This document shows, one piece after another, positions 49,146 through 60,240 of a stretch of DNA of 64,000 nt; within the stretch, counting starts at the first letter, position 1, and every line of letters begins with the position of its first letter. Source of the DNA: Nematostella vectensis (lineage: Eukaryota; Cnidaria; Anthozoa; Actiniaria; Edwardsiidae). A model generated the notes under the pieces. That model was given only the letters and a program-made list of their open reading frames with translations. It was not told where the DNA came from and searched no databases. The translations under genes and the position numbers were made by a program. The stretch spans positions 19,366,953-19,430,952 of the forward strand of contig NC_064036.1 in assembly GCF_932526225.1 (NCBI RefSeq), in the 5' to 3' direction.

Positions 49146-52100
49146 TCAACAAAATAAGTTGATTTTCTTTTCAATAGGTTTTCGACAGAATGGGCAATTT
49201 CTAAGAGACTGACAGCATTCGCTACAAGTGCCATGGCCGCACAGGAATGCCACAGTCCTAGGCTTGTCCATGCAAATTGGACACTGACTTTTATCCTCCA
49301 GCTCCTGTAGCTTGGCCTGCAAAGATGTCAGTGAGTTCTCAGATGAACTGTCTGTGAGAAGTGACAGATCTGCACCGTCTAGGGTAAAACAATGCTGCAT
49401 GGTTAGAGAGTGAGCAAAGTCACAGGCTGCAGGGAGTGATGGGTTGGGGTAGAAAATATGACTAATAAATAACCTGTTGACAATGACAATGATTATAATG
49501 CTGAAATGATGATGTTGTAAGCAGCAAGCATAGCAAATAAATACCGACCTGGTCCAATTTTGCAAGTAATGTGTTCCTGGCATTTGATGCATTTCTTCAT
49601 TCTGACTGCACAATCTGAGGATGTAAACTTTCATTATAAAAAAAATATGACCAGTAAAAAAAAAAATCAATATAGATAATCTCTCATAGCCATAAAATAC
49701 TGACATTACACCAGGCATGATTTTGAGTGTGTGTGTGTGTGAAGGGGGAGGGGTTCTGATTTGCCATTAAGTATCTCCAAGCTTTCTCCTGTCCAAAAGG
49801 GTGGTTCTTCTAAGCCCCTTCAACCTCACTGGTCTGGCTAACATGGCACTTTGCACATATTGTTGTGTCTATGCTATTGAAAGAAAATCAACTGCATTAT
49901 GATGCACAGGGCGTTACATACCTGCACATACTAGCTTGTGGGCGCATGGCTCAAATGTTACTGAGGCAGGTACATCTGAGCAAACAATACACTCTTGCAC
50001 CACTGAAGATGATACGCACTGGATGCTCTCCACGTCAACCTGCCAAAATCATATAAACAAAGTATAACTGTGAGATGGACACACAGGGACAACCGCATAA
50101 TATAAGAAAGCAACTCGAGTGGCAAGAAACAAAGAGAAGAACAACAGCATGAATGTCAACAACAACACTAAGACTTACCTTGCATTTGTAGCATTTCTTG
50201 AACATGTTACCGCACTCATAGCACACAATAGAGTGTCCACATGGCATAAACTTGCAGTCAACAGATTTGTCGCACAGACAGCACTGTACAGCAACTGCAT
50301 GTTGGGAAGATGTTGGTTTGGTGTCATCCTCTTGGCTGCAATATATACAACATACAACACTCAGATGGTCAATCAGGACATACTCTCAGACAATTCATGC
50401 AAAGCGTTTATATCTAGCTTATTCAAGCAAGTAGCTAGACATTGACACAAAGACAAGTTTGTCAATGGTTTCAAAAGTCTACCAAAGTTTAAACAGATGG
50501 ATTAGACACAGATTCAATTTGTACAAGCAGCCTGGCAACCTGTCAATGATTGTGTCTAGCATTATTACTGTGGAAAATAAATTATTTAGTCAGCCAGTGG
50601 AATTACTACCTGATATGCAGAGATGACAGTTGCTCATTTGGCAGTGTCTGTCCAGAACCCTCCCCATCAGTATTACTTGGTCGCTCTTCTAACTGTAAAC
50701 TAGCTTGTGTACAGTCCTCTCTTGCCACTTCCGGGGTAACTGCCAAGACAGAAGATTGTTCACACTGTGTCAAGCTGACACTTGGAGGAATGCCAAGGCC
50801 TTGGTTAGTTGGACCTCCAGAAATAGGTGTGCTATGTTGAGGTTGACCTATGAAAGGTACCATGCCTCTCATCCAAGTCATGCTAGGTGGAGAGAAAACT
50901 GGTCTCACCCCAGGTGGAGGGAATGCTGCTCTAGGGCTTGGGTGGTGCTGAAATAGCATCCCCTGGGAGGTCATGAGGCTTGGTCCTCTAGGGTGATGTT
51001 GTGGTGGACCAGGGGCGGGCAAGCGGTAACATGTTCTTGGGCCATGGGGTGGCATGCCTGTGTGAGGGTCTACCATATGGTGCTGGGGTGGGTGTGGTAC
51101 AGGGACCCTGGCAGGGGTTCGCATATCCACCTCTACCATAAAAAATAACTTTGCCAGTGTTGATTATCAGAACATAAATACATTAGCTCATACATCTGGT
51201 CGAATGGCAAAAAGCAAGTTAAATCTTTTTTTTAGTTTAGTAGTTTTTAATGAATGTTATTACTGTATTTACTGTATTATCAAGGACAGCCAATCACCCA
51301 AAGTAACTCAAGCAAAGCATCCATTGCCAGTATTCAAATATTGTTTTTTCAGGCCTGTAGCCAGGAATTTGAGCAATGATAAGCTGTCTTTGGTCACAAA
51401 ACAACACTAAACCTGAATAGCCTCATGTAATCACCTTACCTGAAGGTGAGGGTCTTCCTGCCACAGAATGTTCTATCAGCTGATCAGATGAGGAACTTGT
51501 TGGATCGTGAGCTGTTGTTTGCTTTGTGAGAACAATAGGGTTCAACGTCCAAGTTCTGGCCTGCATCTCAAGGTGGTTACCCACAGCAACACTCACATCA
51601 CCATCGGCATAGACCTTGACAATTCTTCCTGTTTTACCAAGTACCTGGTAGAAAAGAGAACAATCACTTTAACTATTCTATATTTTGTGAGGTAAATAAA
51701 AAGATAATCAACATATTCCTACAGAAAGCAGGGCAGTTACAATAAGTGGAGTTTTGTAAACTCTTGGAATAAATGCAAAATAGACAATAGTAACCTGTGC
51801 TTTTGTCAATAAAAACTCTCTCAATCTTATTGATGGCAAAAGACTTGATAACTTCAATATTTATGTATTGTCTGGATAAGGTCTACAAAATACTTGAAAC
51901 CCTGCAACTAGATTAACTCTTTGTTTTAAAGTTCCCCTGTCACTGAGACATTTATAAAATCTTTATATCTATGTTTTTTGGCATTGTTAGTATATAAACT
52001 AATTTATGCTAAATGTTTCACTGCAACTAGAGAGCTTTATAAGCTAGAGAGATTTAGAGAGATTATAACCCTTGATTTAATGTTTCTCTTCCATTGTTAG

Positions 52101-55100
52101 GGAGGACAATCACTGACCTGAGACATACTGTCTGTCCATTCCCCGTGACCAGCTTGTGCTTGCCTGACAGCTGCTGCATCATTGAGAATGAGAACCATGT
52201 CTCCTTCCTGCAACCCTTCAACCTGACAGTGACACTTCCCTGCATTAAACAGCTTGTCTAGTGGCAGTACAGGGCAGGGGAGAGCTATGTCACATTTTTG
52301 TCCACTTTAGTTTTAATACCACTTCATAATTTAAAAAATTCATATAATTTGTATTTGATATTCTGAAGACTGCTCTAAAAAAATATTGAAAGATATTTGG
52401 CTCTTTCTTCATTGAAATTGGTTTTACAAAAGTTTGTAGAATGGAGCTAAACTATGCGCATAACAGTCAAGCAATTACATGGTTATGTCTCCTTACCTTG
52501 ACAAGGGCTGCAGGATTGAAGGTCCATCTGTTTTGTACCCCAGGGTATTGTACTCGAATGTCACCATTCTCTGTTATTCTGTGAACTGTACCAACCTTGC
52601 CATACACCTGCAGATAATGAAACAACAACAATATTGATAGAGGTGGTTTCTTAAAAGAGAAATACAAAATGCAAAGAATTTAGGCATGTTTTGATTTTGA
52701 AAAGTGGTCTCCTCAGATCACAAAACCTGGAAATCTGAAATCTGATAAGAAAAATCTTTTATTTTCGAAAATAAGAAATTACAAATCTGAGACCAAGATC
52801 TGCATCACATAACATTGCATGCATATGTTGTGGTTTGAAATGCTTCTTGGTTTGAAATTGTTAAAACTGGTTTGAAAAGGGGATATTTGCATAATCTTTT
52901 ATCTAGTTCTTTTAGTTACACCTCCCAACCCCCAAAAAATCCAAGCCCCTGTTTTATTAATGACTCCCCAAAAATAAAATCCCTTTTAGAATGCTAGGTA
53001 TCCAAAAATGAGCTAGTTTGAAAAATTCAAACCAGTTTGAAAAAAATTCAAACCATGCCACATTTGAAACCACAACACATACTAGACCTGCAGAATCCCT
53101 CTTGTGCTTTCAAGATACAGTAGACAGGAAAGGTTGGGTTGCAAGACCACATAGGGAGTAGGCCTTTTTATGTGGCCTTTTAGGACAGAAGGTGGAAACA
53201 AGGATAAAATTCTAAGACATTTTTCCCTTTCTTCAAGGTTAAGTAAGCTTTTTGGGATGGTTGTTATAGTGTAGTGGTTAACACACTTAGAAATCCAACT
53301 CACATTCTACTCACATTCATCAAACAGATTCTTTCTATGCCTTCATTTTTGTTAATCATTGTAAGTATATGTATTTGTTGGTCTTAAGGATAATTCACAT
53401 TAAGAATGGAATTTACCAAATATGACACATGTATTTTATCCACTTTAGCAGTGTTTGTACTTTCACATTGTGCTTACCATCCTCATTTTCTCATTCCAGT
53501 TTCCATGGCCACACTGAAGTGATTTCAACAGATGTTCCTCAAGCTCCATCTTTACCTGATCACCGACCAGTAGAGGACTGGAATGGACTGAGGACAAGGA
53601 GGATTGCATAGCCTGGGTGTAGCCGACTTTCGGCAGGTGTTCCCTGTAATAGTAACCCCCTGGCGTAGCATTCACGCAAGTGAGGTCTACCTGACAGATT
53701 AAAAAAGTAAAATAGAAGTATTATTTCCTAATGCAGTCAACTTCTCTTTATCAACTTTGTGTCAACCTGAGAGATTAAAAAATAATAATAGAAGTATTAT
53801 TTCCTAATGCAGTCAACTCAGTTTCAACCTGAAAGTTTGTAACAGCGCAACCAGTAAAACCCTGAACACCTCAAACATGTGTGGAATGTTTATTGTCTTC
53901 TGATTAATCTGATGAATTTAGACACTTTTACTTACTGAGACATGTTTGTAGTTGACTGTCTGATTATAGTATCTTGTGAATAATGGGTTGGAACAAACAT
54001 TCCATAAATATTGCTGGCGTTCACAATTTTACTGGTTGCACTGTAATGTGTTTTTCAATTCCTCAGGAGTGAATACTGTAGTATCAAGCAAGTATAAATG
54101 CATAAAGAAAACAGGTGATTTTCCCAATCAGAGTTTGGTGTTCGGAAAACGAAGACTCGGAAACAAAGACCAAAGACCTGGCGGAAAACAAAGACCTAAA
54201 AATTAAGACCTGCGAAACCAGGTCTTAACCAAGCCTCTCAGAAGTTGAAATAATCATTCACTAAAACTATATTTTAAAAAATCAATGCACACTTGTTTTC
54301 TGAACGCGAAAACCTTTCTTTTTCCATTAAGGGCCTATGGTACTATCTCGTTGCTACGAAACTCCGTTGCTACGTAAGGGAAAAGCGCTTTATTTGGTTA
54401 AATAGACTAAAATCGCTGCACGCTTCACAACTTGATTCCGTGGACCAGTGGTTAGCACCTCTGACTCGTAAGCAAGCGATCCGGGTTCAATTCCCGGTCG
54501 AGTCTTTTTTTTTTTCTTCGAAACTCCAGTTCTAATTTTCTCTGTTCTTTTTTTCAAAGAGATTAAGATAAACTTTCGACATTTTGTAGAAGAAAATGAA
54601 ATTTTTATATGCTTTCCGAGAATAAAAATAGATGGCGAAAAAACAAGATGGCGGCCATTTCCGCGCGAGAAAAACACGTTATTTTTGAACATTTTACAAC
54701 AATTATTATTTTTGTTTCATTCAAACCATTGATATTACCATTCCTAACAACTTAGCGCATGGGATTTTTGATTTTGAAGAAATAAGAAAGTTATTACCAA
54801 ATATATGGTTTTCGAAGAACAAAAATTTGCCATTTCTCGCGGTATCAAAATTTTGCAAATCCGATGCATGAAGTTTTAGAAAATAGTGATTTTAAAATAT
54901 TTCTGCAAAAGAAATTATGTTAGATTTGAACAGTAGCTTTTCTTACTCGTTTTTCTATTCTGGGTCACGTGACCATGGGAGGGTTCAGATGACGTCATCA
55001 CTTGTATCATTTATGTCTAAAACACTTATGTTGAAAGTTCCAAGAGATTTGACAAAAAGCAAAAGCTTTTATAAAACAAACAAATTTCCTTAGCAACGGA

Positions 55101-56620
55101 CTCAAAAGATAGTACCGAAAAACTACAATAAAAAAGTAGTGTCTTCTTAATAAAACTTTCTCAAAATGTCACTAAGTTATCTGCCTTGCCATGCTTAGAT
55201 TCTCCTGTCTTTGCTAAGGACACTAACCTTTCCTTTATGCCCAAGACGATAAACATTCTCCCCTTTCAAAGACCAGTTAACTGATACAACACTCCTATAG
55301 CTCTCCTTGTCCCACCCTTTTACGCCTGTCACCCTGCCGACCTTCCCGATGCCACCATCTTGATCACCCCAGTCCCAGTCCAGGCCACGAGCAACCTGAG
55401 CCCCTTTGAATATTCCTCTGGATTGACACTTCTCCATGCCGTATCTTTTACCTACTGGCACACTTTAAAAACATAACAGTTTAAACAGGGATATCAAACA
55501 ATACTTAAACAATAGGTGCAAGGCTTTGCTGGGGGGGGGGCTAATTAAATATATCATAGAACAATCATAGAATTTTAAAAAGAACCACTTTTTGGCAATT
55601 GAGGAACATTTTACTGATGGCAGTATTACAGCTTGCTGCCAAAGGGAAATCCAGTCTACAGACCCTTTTACCCCCCAGACACCTGTTTGTGTTTTCAATC
55701 TCACAATTTTGTGAAAAAGTATTCAGGAGTGAATGGGCTAGAGAAAAAAAATTGAAAAAAAACTACCAGTGAATTTGGTGTACCAGATTTTATACTCTGG
55801 TTCAAGAACACAAACCTCTTTGAGTGTTTTAATTTAAACTATTTTGTAGTAAACACTGGACCATATTTATGAGTGTCTCCTATCCATGATAAATAATTTG
55901 CAGTTTTCAAGTGACAGGACTTGTGATCTGAGATAAAATGTTGGGTTTCAATCAGCGAATCACCTTTGGTGTCATACCTTGATGAATCTGGTGATTCATG
56001 GAGGTAGAACCCATGCTGTAATTCATGTTTGTCCCCCATATAACAAGCTGTACACAGATTATATCCCTCACAGTCGGCACACTGCCAGCGCATGCCTTTA
56101 ATCCCTTGTTGATGGCACTCACTGCATGATATATGAGAGTGCTCCACTCCTGAAAGAAGAAAAGCACTACTGGGAACCGCTGTCTGTTTTCATAAATTCC
56201 CTTCTGACGTTAAATCCAATTACGCTACGGTATGTCAGTTATGGTTTGGTGTTCAATTTGCAGTACACCAACAAAAATCAGAGAACAGAACGAGTATATC
56301 AGTGATTTTGCTTTTTCGCAGCTCCTAAAAGAATTTAAGCTTACTGGTGAGTACTTCTGTTTGTTGTTGTCTACTCTTTGTTTCTATCATAGCTTACCTA
56401 TCTGACCATTATCATACAAATAGAGGTCGTACACTCCCTGGTAGCCACATCTATAGTTAGTCCTGTTCCCAGTGTCCCACTGCACGATCACGGTTTTATC
56501 CGGCGACGTTGAACTCCCAGGATGACCAACAACAACAACAGTCCCCACGCTACCTTCGCCGCCATCTTGGTTACCCCATTTCCAATCAGGCCCCCGCACA
56601 ACTCGGATTCCTGCTTCCAT
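49146..56620 (-). CDS. MIB2: Mind bomb (MIB2)-type E3 ubiquitin ligase lacking ankyrin repeats, 12 exons, 786 aa
   Basis: RING ligase family that ubiquitinates Notch ligands at the plasma membrane. Exons: 56620-56398, 56149-55978, 55462-55228, 53690-53478, 52607-52497, 52222-52118, 51644-51440, 51132-50610, 50335-50179, 50039-49922, 49614-49549 and 49378-49146. Phases close exactly (2361 nt). Order: MIB/HERC2 domain (1-74, VVRGPDWKWGNQDGGEG), ZZ finger (76-125, CSECHQQGIKGMRWQCADC), second MIB/HERC2 (135-210, RGLDWDWGDQDGG), REP1 (211-318) and REP2 (319-421, QAGHGEWTDSM), a Pro/His-rich exon (422-595), then three RINGs (from Cys614, Cys665 and Cys742; last CPIC...CGHGTC...CPFC). Between REP2 and the first RING there is only the proline-rich exon, with no ankyrin repeat. 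An upstream in-frame ATG (56794) exists; 56620 is preferred because it aligns with the family N-terminus. Confidence 0.93.
54339..55116. mobile_element. TIR element in MIB-like intron 3 carrying a tRNA-like sequence
   Basis: Left end GGTACTATCTCGTTGCTACG and right end (other strand) GGTACTATCTTTTGAGTCCG are related inverted termini, both followed by CCGTTGCTA and AAGG. The element is about 778 bp. Target duplication is not clear. The interior is AT-rich, with a tRNA-like sequence near the left end. Confidence 0.5.
54434..54504 (+). tRNA. tRNA-Thr(CGT)-like sequence, probably degenerate
   Basis: A perfect T arm (CCGGG-TTCAATT-CCCGG), a perfect B box (GGTTCAATTCC), an A-box-like TGGACCAGTGGTTAGC, an anticodon loop CTCGTAA (anticodon CGT) and a T run just after the 3' end are all present. 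The acceptor stem has a mismatch and GT pairs, and the anticodon stem has two mismatches, so folding is poor. It reads like a tRNA pseudogene or tRNA-derived SINE head inside the surrounding TIR element. Confidence 0.5.
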
Positions 56621-56794
56621 TACGAGTATAAAACAACTGATTGTTTTTTCCCTACATAATAAACAGGCTAGAGTATTACCAGGGTCACAACTATTGACAA
56701 AACGGCAATTTCGGGCAAGACTGTGACATGCAATTTCGTATTTCGGGGAATCGTTATCATCCCAGACTCTAGGGAGAGACTCGGACACATTCAA

Positions 56795-58332
56795 CCACAG
56801 GCAACCTATTTTCTTTAATGCAAACTGTGATTTTTAATTGTTTTCTATAATTCCTAGGTGATAGAATACAGATTCGAATTCCAGCTTTTGGTGTATTGTA
56901 TTCATTCTTCTGGTTCACGAACACGACACACAAAAATAGCACTTATATATCGCTTATACCAGGTTCTAAGCCCTTCACATAAAAATTATACTATGTCTCC
57001 GCTTGGAACTAAGTAGCCTGCGTAGCAAGCGCAAAAAGAGCCAATCAAAAAGAAAAAAAAAAACGCGAGCCAGAGTGTGGAGCGCAAGGACAAGGCTTAA
57101 AAAGCAGAGAAGGCAAACTCTCTTCCCCGTGAGAGGAACTATTAGAGACCTTCAGGTGGTGGGCTACAATTGTTTTTAATAAACAGCTAATATCTTCAAT
57201 TCCTTATAGAAGACATATTTTAAGAGCGATTTTCGCAGTTCTTTGAATTTTTGTTGAAGAATCCTTGCTTTATCAGATGATGCTAAATTAACTACTCTTT
57301 GAAGTCAAATTTAAATGTTTTATACAACTTTAGATGAGGTAATATTTTTACTTTTAAATAAAAATCTCGAAATCTGCGCGATGGATTTTAGTTGTAAATT
57401 CACAAACACTTATCAATACTCCAACTTGTAGCACACGAAAAGTCTTGGACTCCACATTTCGCCTCTACTGTACCCAGCAATCTGTGTGGGTGTGCAGGTA
57501 TTTTTAAGGATATTTTTTAAATTTTTCGACGAACATCCATCATTTTTACCCTGAAGTACCCCTAGTGGCCCTAGCAGCTGCTTTGACTACGGCACCTTTT
57601 TCCCAAGTATCCCACCCCACTTCGCCTCGCTCTCTCTCCACCGTTAGTTCTTAGTTCTAGTTAGTCATGGCTGTGGACCAGAGATTGGCCTTACTTTTCC
57701 GTCTATATCTCATTTTTACTTTCTTACAAAAAAATAAGGTTACTATTTGTGACCATTGTGTTTGCACTAAAAATCGCAGCACTGGTGCTCTAGTGATCTG
57801 CGCACTGCTGGATTTCCACACTTTTGCTCTGTGCCCACCCTACAGTTATATCAGCACGTTCTTTAAAGTGTTTCTGTCAGCCGCCATTTTGCCATTCTAG
57901 CAAAACACAAAACAGTGAGAAAGGATCATCTCCATCGGCTGGTTGAGGAATCTTTTACGATATTTCCGATAGAATTTGATAGATTAGTATTTACAGCTTT
58001 TTTAATTATTATTTCGAAGTATTTATCAACTCATTAGTCTTGGGCTGCTGTGCTGTTCCCTCAGTAGTCGAGTCAAGTGTTCAGGCACCCTAGACTATCA
58101 AGGAGCGGTCGACATATTGTTGTCCCATCTAAATACAAAGACTATGAGTTGGAATAGCTGAACTGCATTTGTGTAGTGAAAAGTTAATTAGCGTTGTTAT
58201 TACAGTATCACATTGTAACTAGGCTTGTTTTTGTTTGTTTGTTTGTTTGTTGTTAATGAGATGTTAGATGTTAGTAGATGTTGGGCTCCCTGTTTTTACC
58301 CATAAGGCCAGTGGGATTCAGTATAATTAAAG
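56795..58332. other. Upstream of the MIB-like gene
   Basis: Presumed promoter side of the minus-strand MIB-like gene, otherwise empty. A plus-strand frame at 57667-57900 (MAVDQRLALLFRLYL...) starts in a fair ATG context but matches nothing I know. A TTTG tetranucleotide run lies near 58230. Confidence 0.35.
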
Positions 58333-59029
58333 ATGGCGGCTCTTTTAAACACTGGTACTGATCACACCACAACATGGGGGGATATAGCTAGATATAGGTG
58401 GGGTTTGCCAAATGTTAGGAGGAGCTATAGCCTAAATGACAGGCCAAATGTTAGGAGGAGCTATAGCCTAAATGACAGGCCAAATGTTAGGAAGAGCTAT
58501 AGTCTAAATGACAGGCCAAATGTTAGGAGGAGCTATAGCCTAAATGACAGGCCAATTGTTAGGAGGAGCTATAGCCTAAATGACAGGCCAAATGTTAGGA
58601 GGAGCTATAGCCTAAATAACAGGACAAATGTTAGGAGGAGCTATAGCCTAAATGACAGGCCAAATGTTAGGAGGAGCTAGCCTAAATGACAGGCCAAATG
58701 TTAGGAGGAGCTATAGCCTAAATAACAGGCCAAATGTTAGGAGGAGCTATAGCCTAAATGACAGGCCAAATGTTAGGAGGAGCTATAGCCTAAATGACAG
58801 GCCAAATGTTAGGAGGAGCTATAGCCTAAATGACAGGCCAAATGTTAGGAGGAGCTATAGCCTAAATGACAGGCCAAATGTTAGGAGGAGCTATAGCCTA
58901 AATAACAGGCCAAATGTTAGGAGGAGCTATAGCCTAAATGACAGGCCAAATGTTAGGAGGAGCTATAGCCTAAATAACAGGCCAAATGTTAGGAGGAGCT
59001 ATAGCCTAAATGACAGGCCAAATGACTAA
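58333..59029 (+). other. Reading frame entering a 36-bp array (NVRRSYSLNDRP repeats)
   Basis: ATG at 58333 in strong context (AAAGATGGCGG) opens 25 non-repetitive residues, then a 12-residue repeat NVRRSYSLNDRP. The frame is broken at about 58676 where one unit has lost four bases, and resumes to 59029. A repeat-coding gene or pseudogene is possible, but the openness may simply follow from a 36-bp unit. Confidence 0.2.
58409..59023. repeat. 36-bp minisatellite, about 17 copies
   Basis: Unit CCAAATGTTAGGAGGAGCTA plus TAGCCTAAATGACAGG, with few variants (AAATAACAGG, AAGAGC, CCAATTG) and one unit missing TATA. The low divergence suggests recent expansion. Confidence 0.94.
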
Positions 59030-59427
59030 ATTCCCATTGGTGGTGAGTAACTCTGAAATTATATATTATAAATAACACTGTTATGTCAATTACTTTTATA
59101 CAATAAATTAATGATTATTTAAATTCGTCAAATAACCATTTAATAGTCCAGTTTCGAGTTCCACTGAGGACGCATAAATACAGTGCAAGCCTTGGTTTCA
59201 ATTGAATTGATAGCAAATATCAAATATGCAAATATTGATTGCGATATCATGAAGTATTCACAGGTTTTTACATTGTTTTATTCCAAATTATTCCAAGTTG
59301 CAGAGGATTCTCGCTGGTATCCGCATGAAATTTGCCTCAAGTCGAGGCTTACACTGTATTTATGTGGCTTACACTGTGTTTAGTGGTCATAGTGGAACTA
59401 GAGTTTGAGAAAATTGGGAAAAGACTT
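59030..59427. other. Intergenic, nothing recognised
   Basis: AT-rich, with no gene, array or RNA recognised. The frame at 59183-59383 is unsupported. Confidence 0.4.
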
Positions 59428-59686
59428 GCGCTAAGAGATCACGTGACTGTTTGGGTGGCAAACTAGCGCACGCTCAGACTTTTAGCAACAAAATAACAGA
59501 TAATAAAAGCAACTTATTTCTGTTATTTAGTTAGCGCTTACGAAAAAATCCAGCATTTTTTTTTATCAGATAGGGTTTAGTTTTATTAAAAGATTTTTTT
59601 ACATTTTCTAGTTGAAGGGCGAAGGTCATTTCTGTGATATTTTGGTTTGAATTTGCCACCCAGAAAGGTCACGTGATTCTTGGCGC
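59428..59686. mobile_element. GCGCTAAGAGATCACGTGACC-family MITE, complete
   Basis: Left GCGCTAAGAGATCACGTGAC then GGGTGGCAAA; right end, read on the other strand, GCGCCAAGAATCACGTGACC then GGGTGGCAAA. The strongest pair of termini for this family in the window. Confidence 0.75.
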
Positions 59687-60240
59687 GGGTCCCCTATTTC
59701 AACAATGTTTGTTATGTGCAGCATGTTTTTCTTAGAATCATCCAAAGATAACATCAGTAACATCAAGCACAGTGCATCAAATTACTAGTTCATCTTTGGT
59801 GTTAAGTGATTCTGGAATAATATATAATAATATGTATTAGAAATAACACCATCACATCAATAGACAATGTTTTTTATGTGCACCATGTTGTTATACCCTA
59901 GAATTATCCAACGTCAACGTCATCAACGTCAGTGCAACAAATGACTTGTTCCCCTTTGTGGTAAGCGATATTTATTAAAAATAACATTACATCAATAGAG
60001 AATCTTTCTAATGTGTACCATGTTGTACATTCCCCTAGATTCATCCGCAAGAAGATGGAGAGATGCTTTTGTTCATACTGGCTTGTGATCATTTCTAATC
60101 GTTCATTTTCTTTTATCTAGAAACTATCTCACAGCTGAATCGTCTAAGACTGGCCAAAGTTTCAACGAGGAGGAGTGGTCATTCAAGGTTGTAAAGTTTG
60201 TCTAAAATAAAGCACTTTCAGGGAATCCCAAAGCAGCACA

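Noticed and set aside
57667..57900. 77-aa plus-strand frame MAVDQRLALLFRL...
   Set aside because: Fair start context but no homology that I recognise, no splice or poly(A) context, and a length expected by chance.
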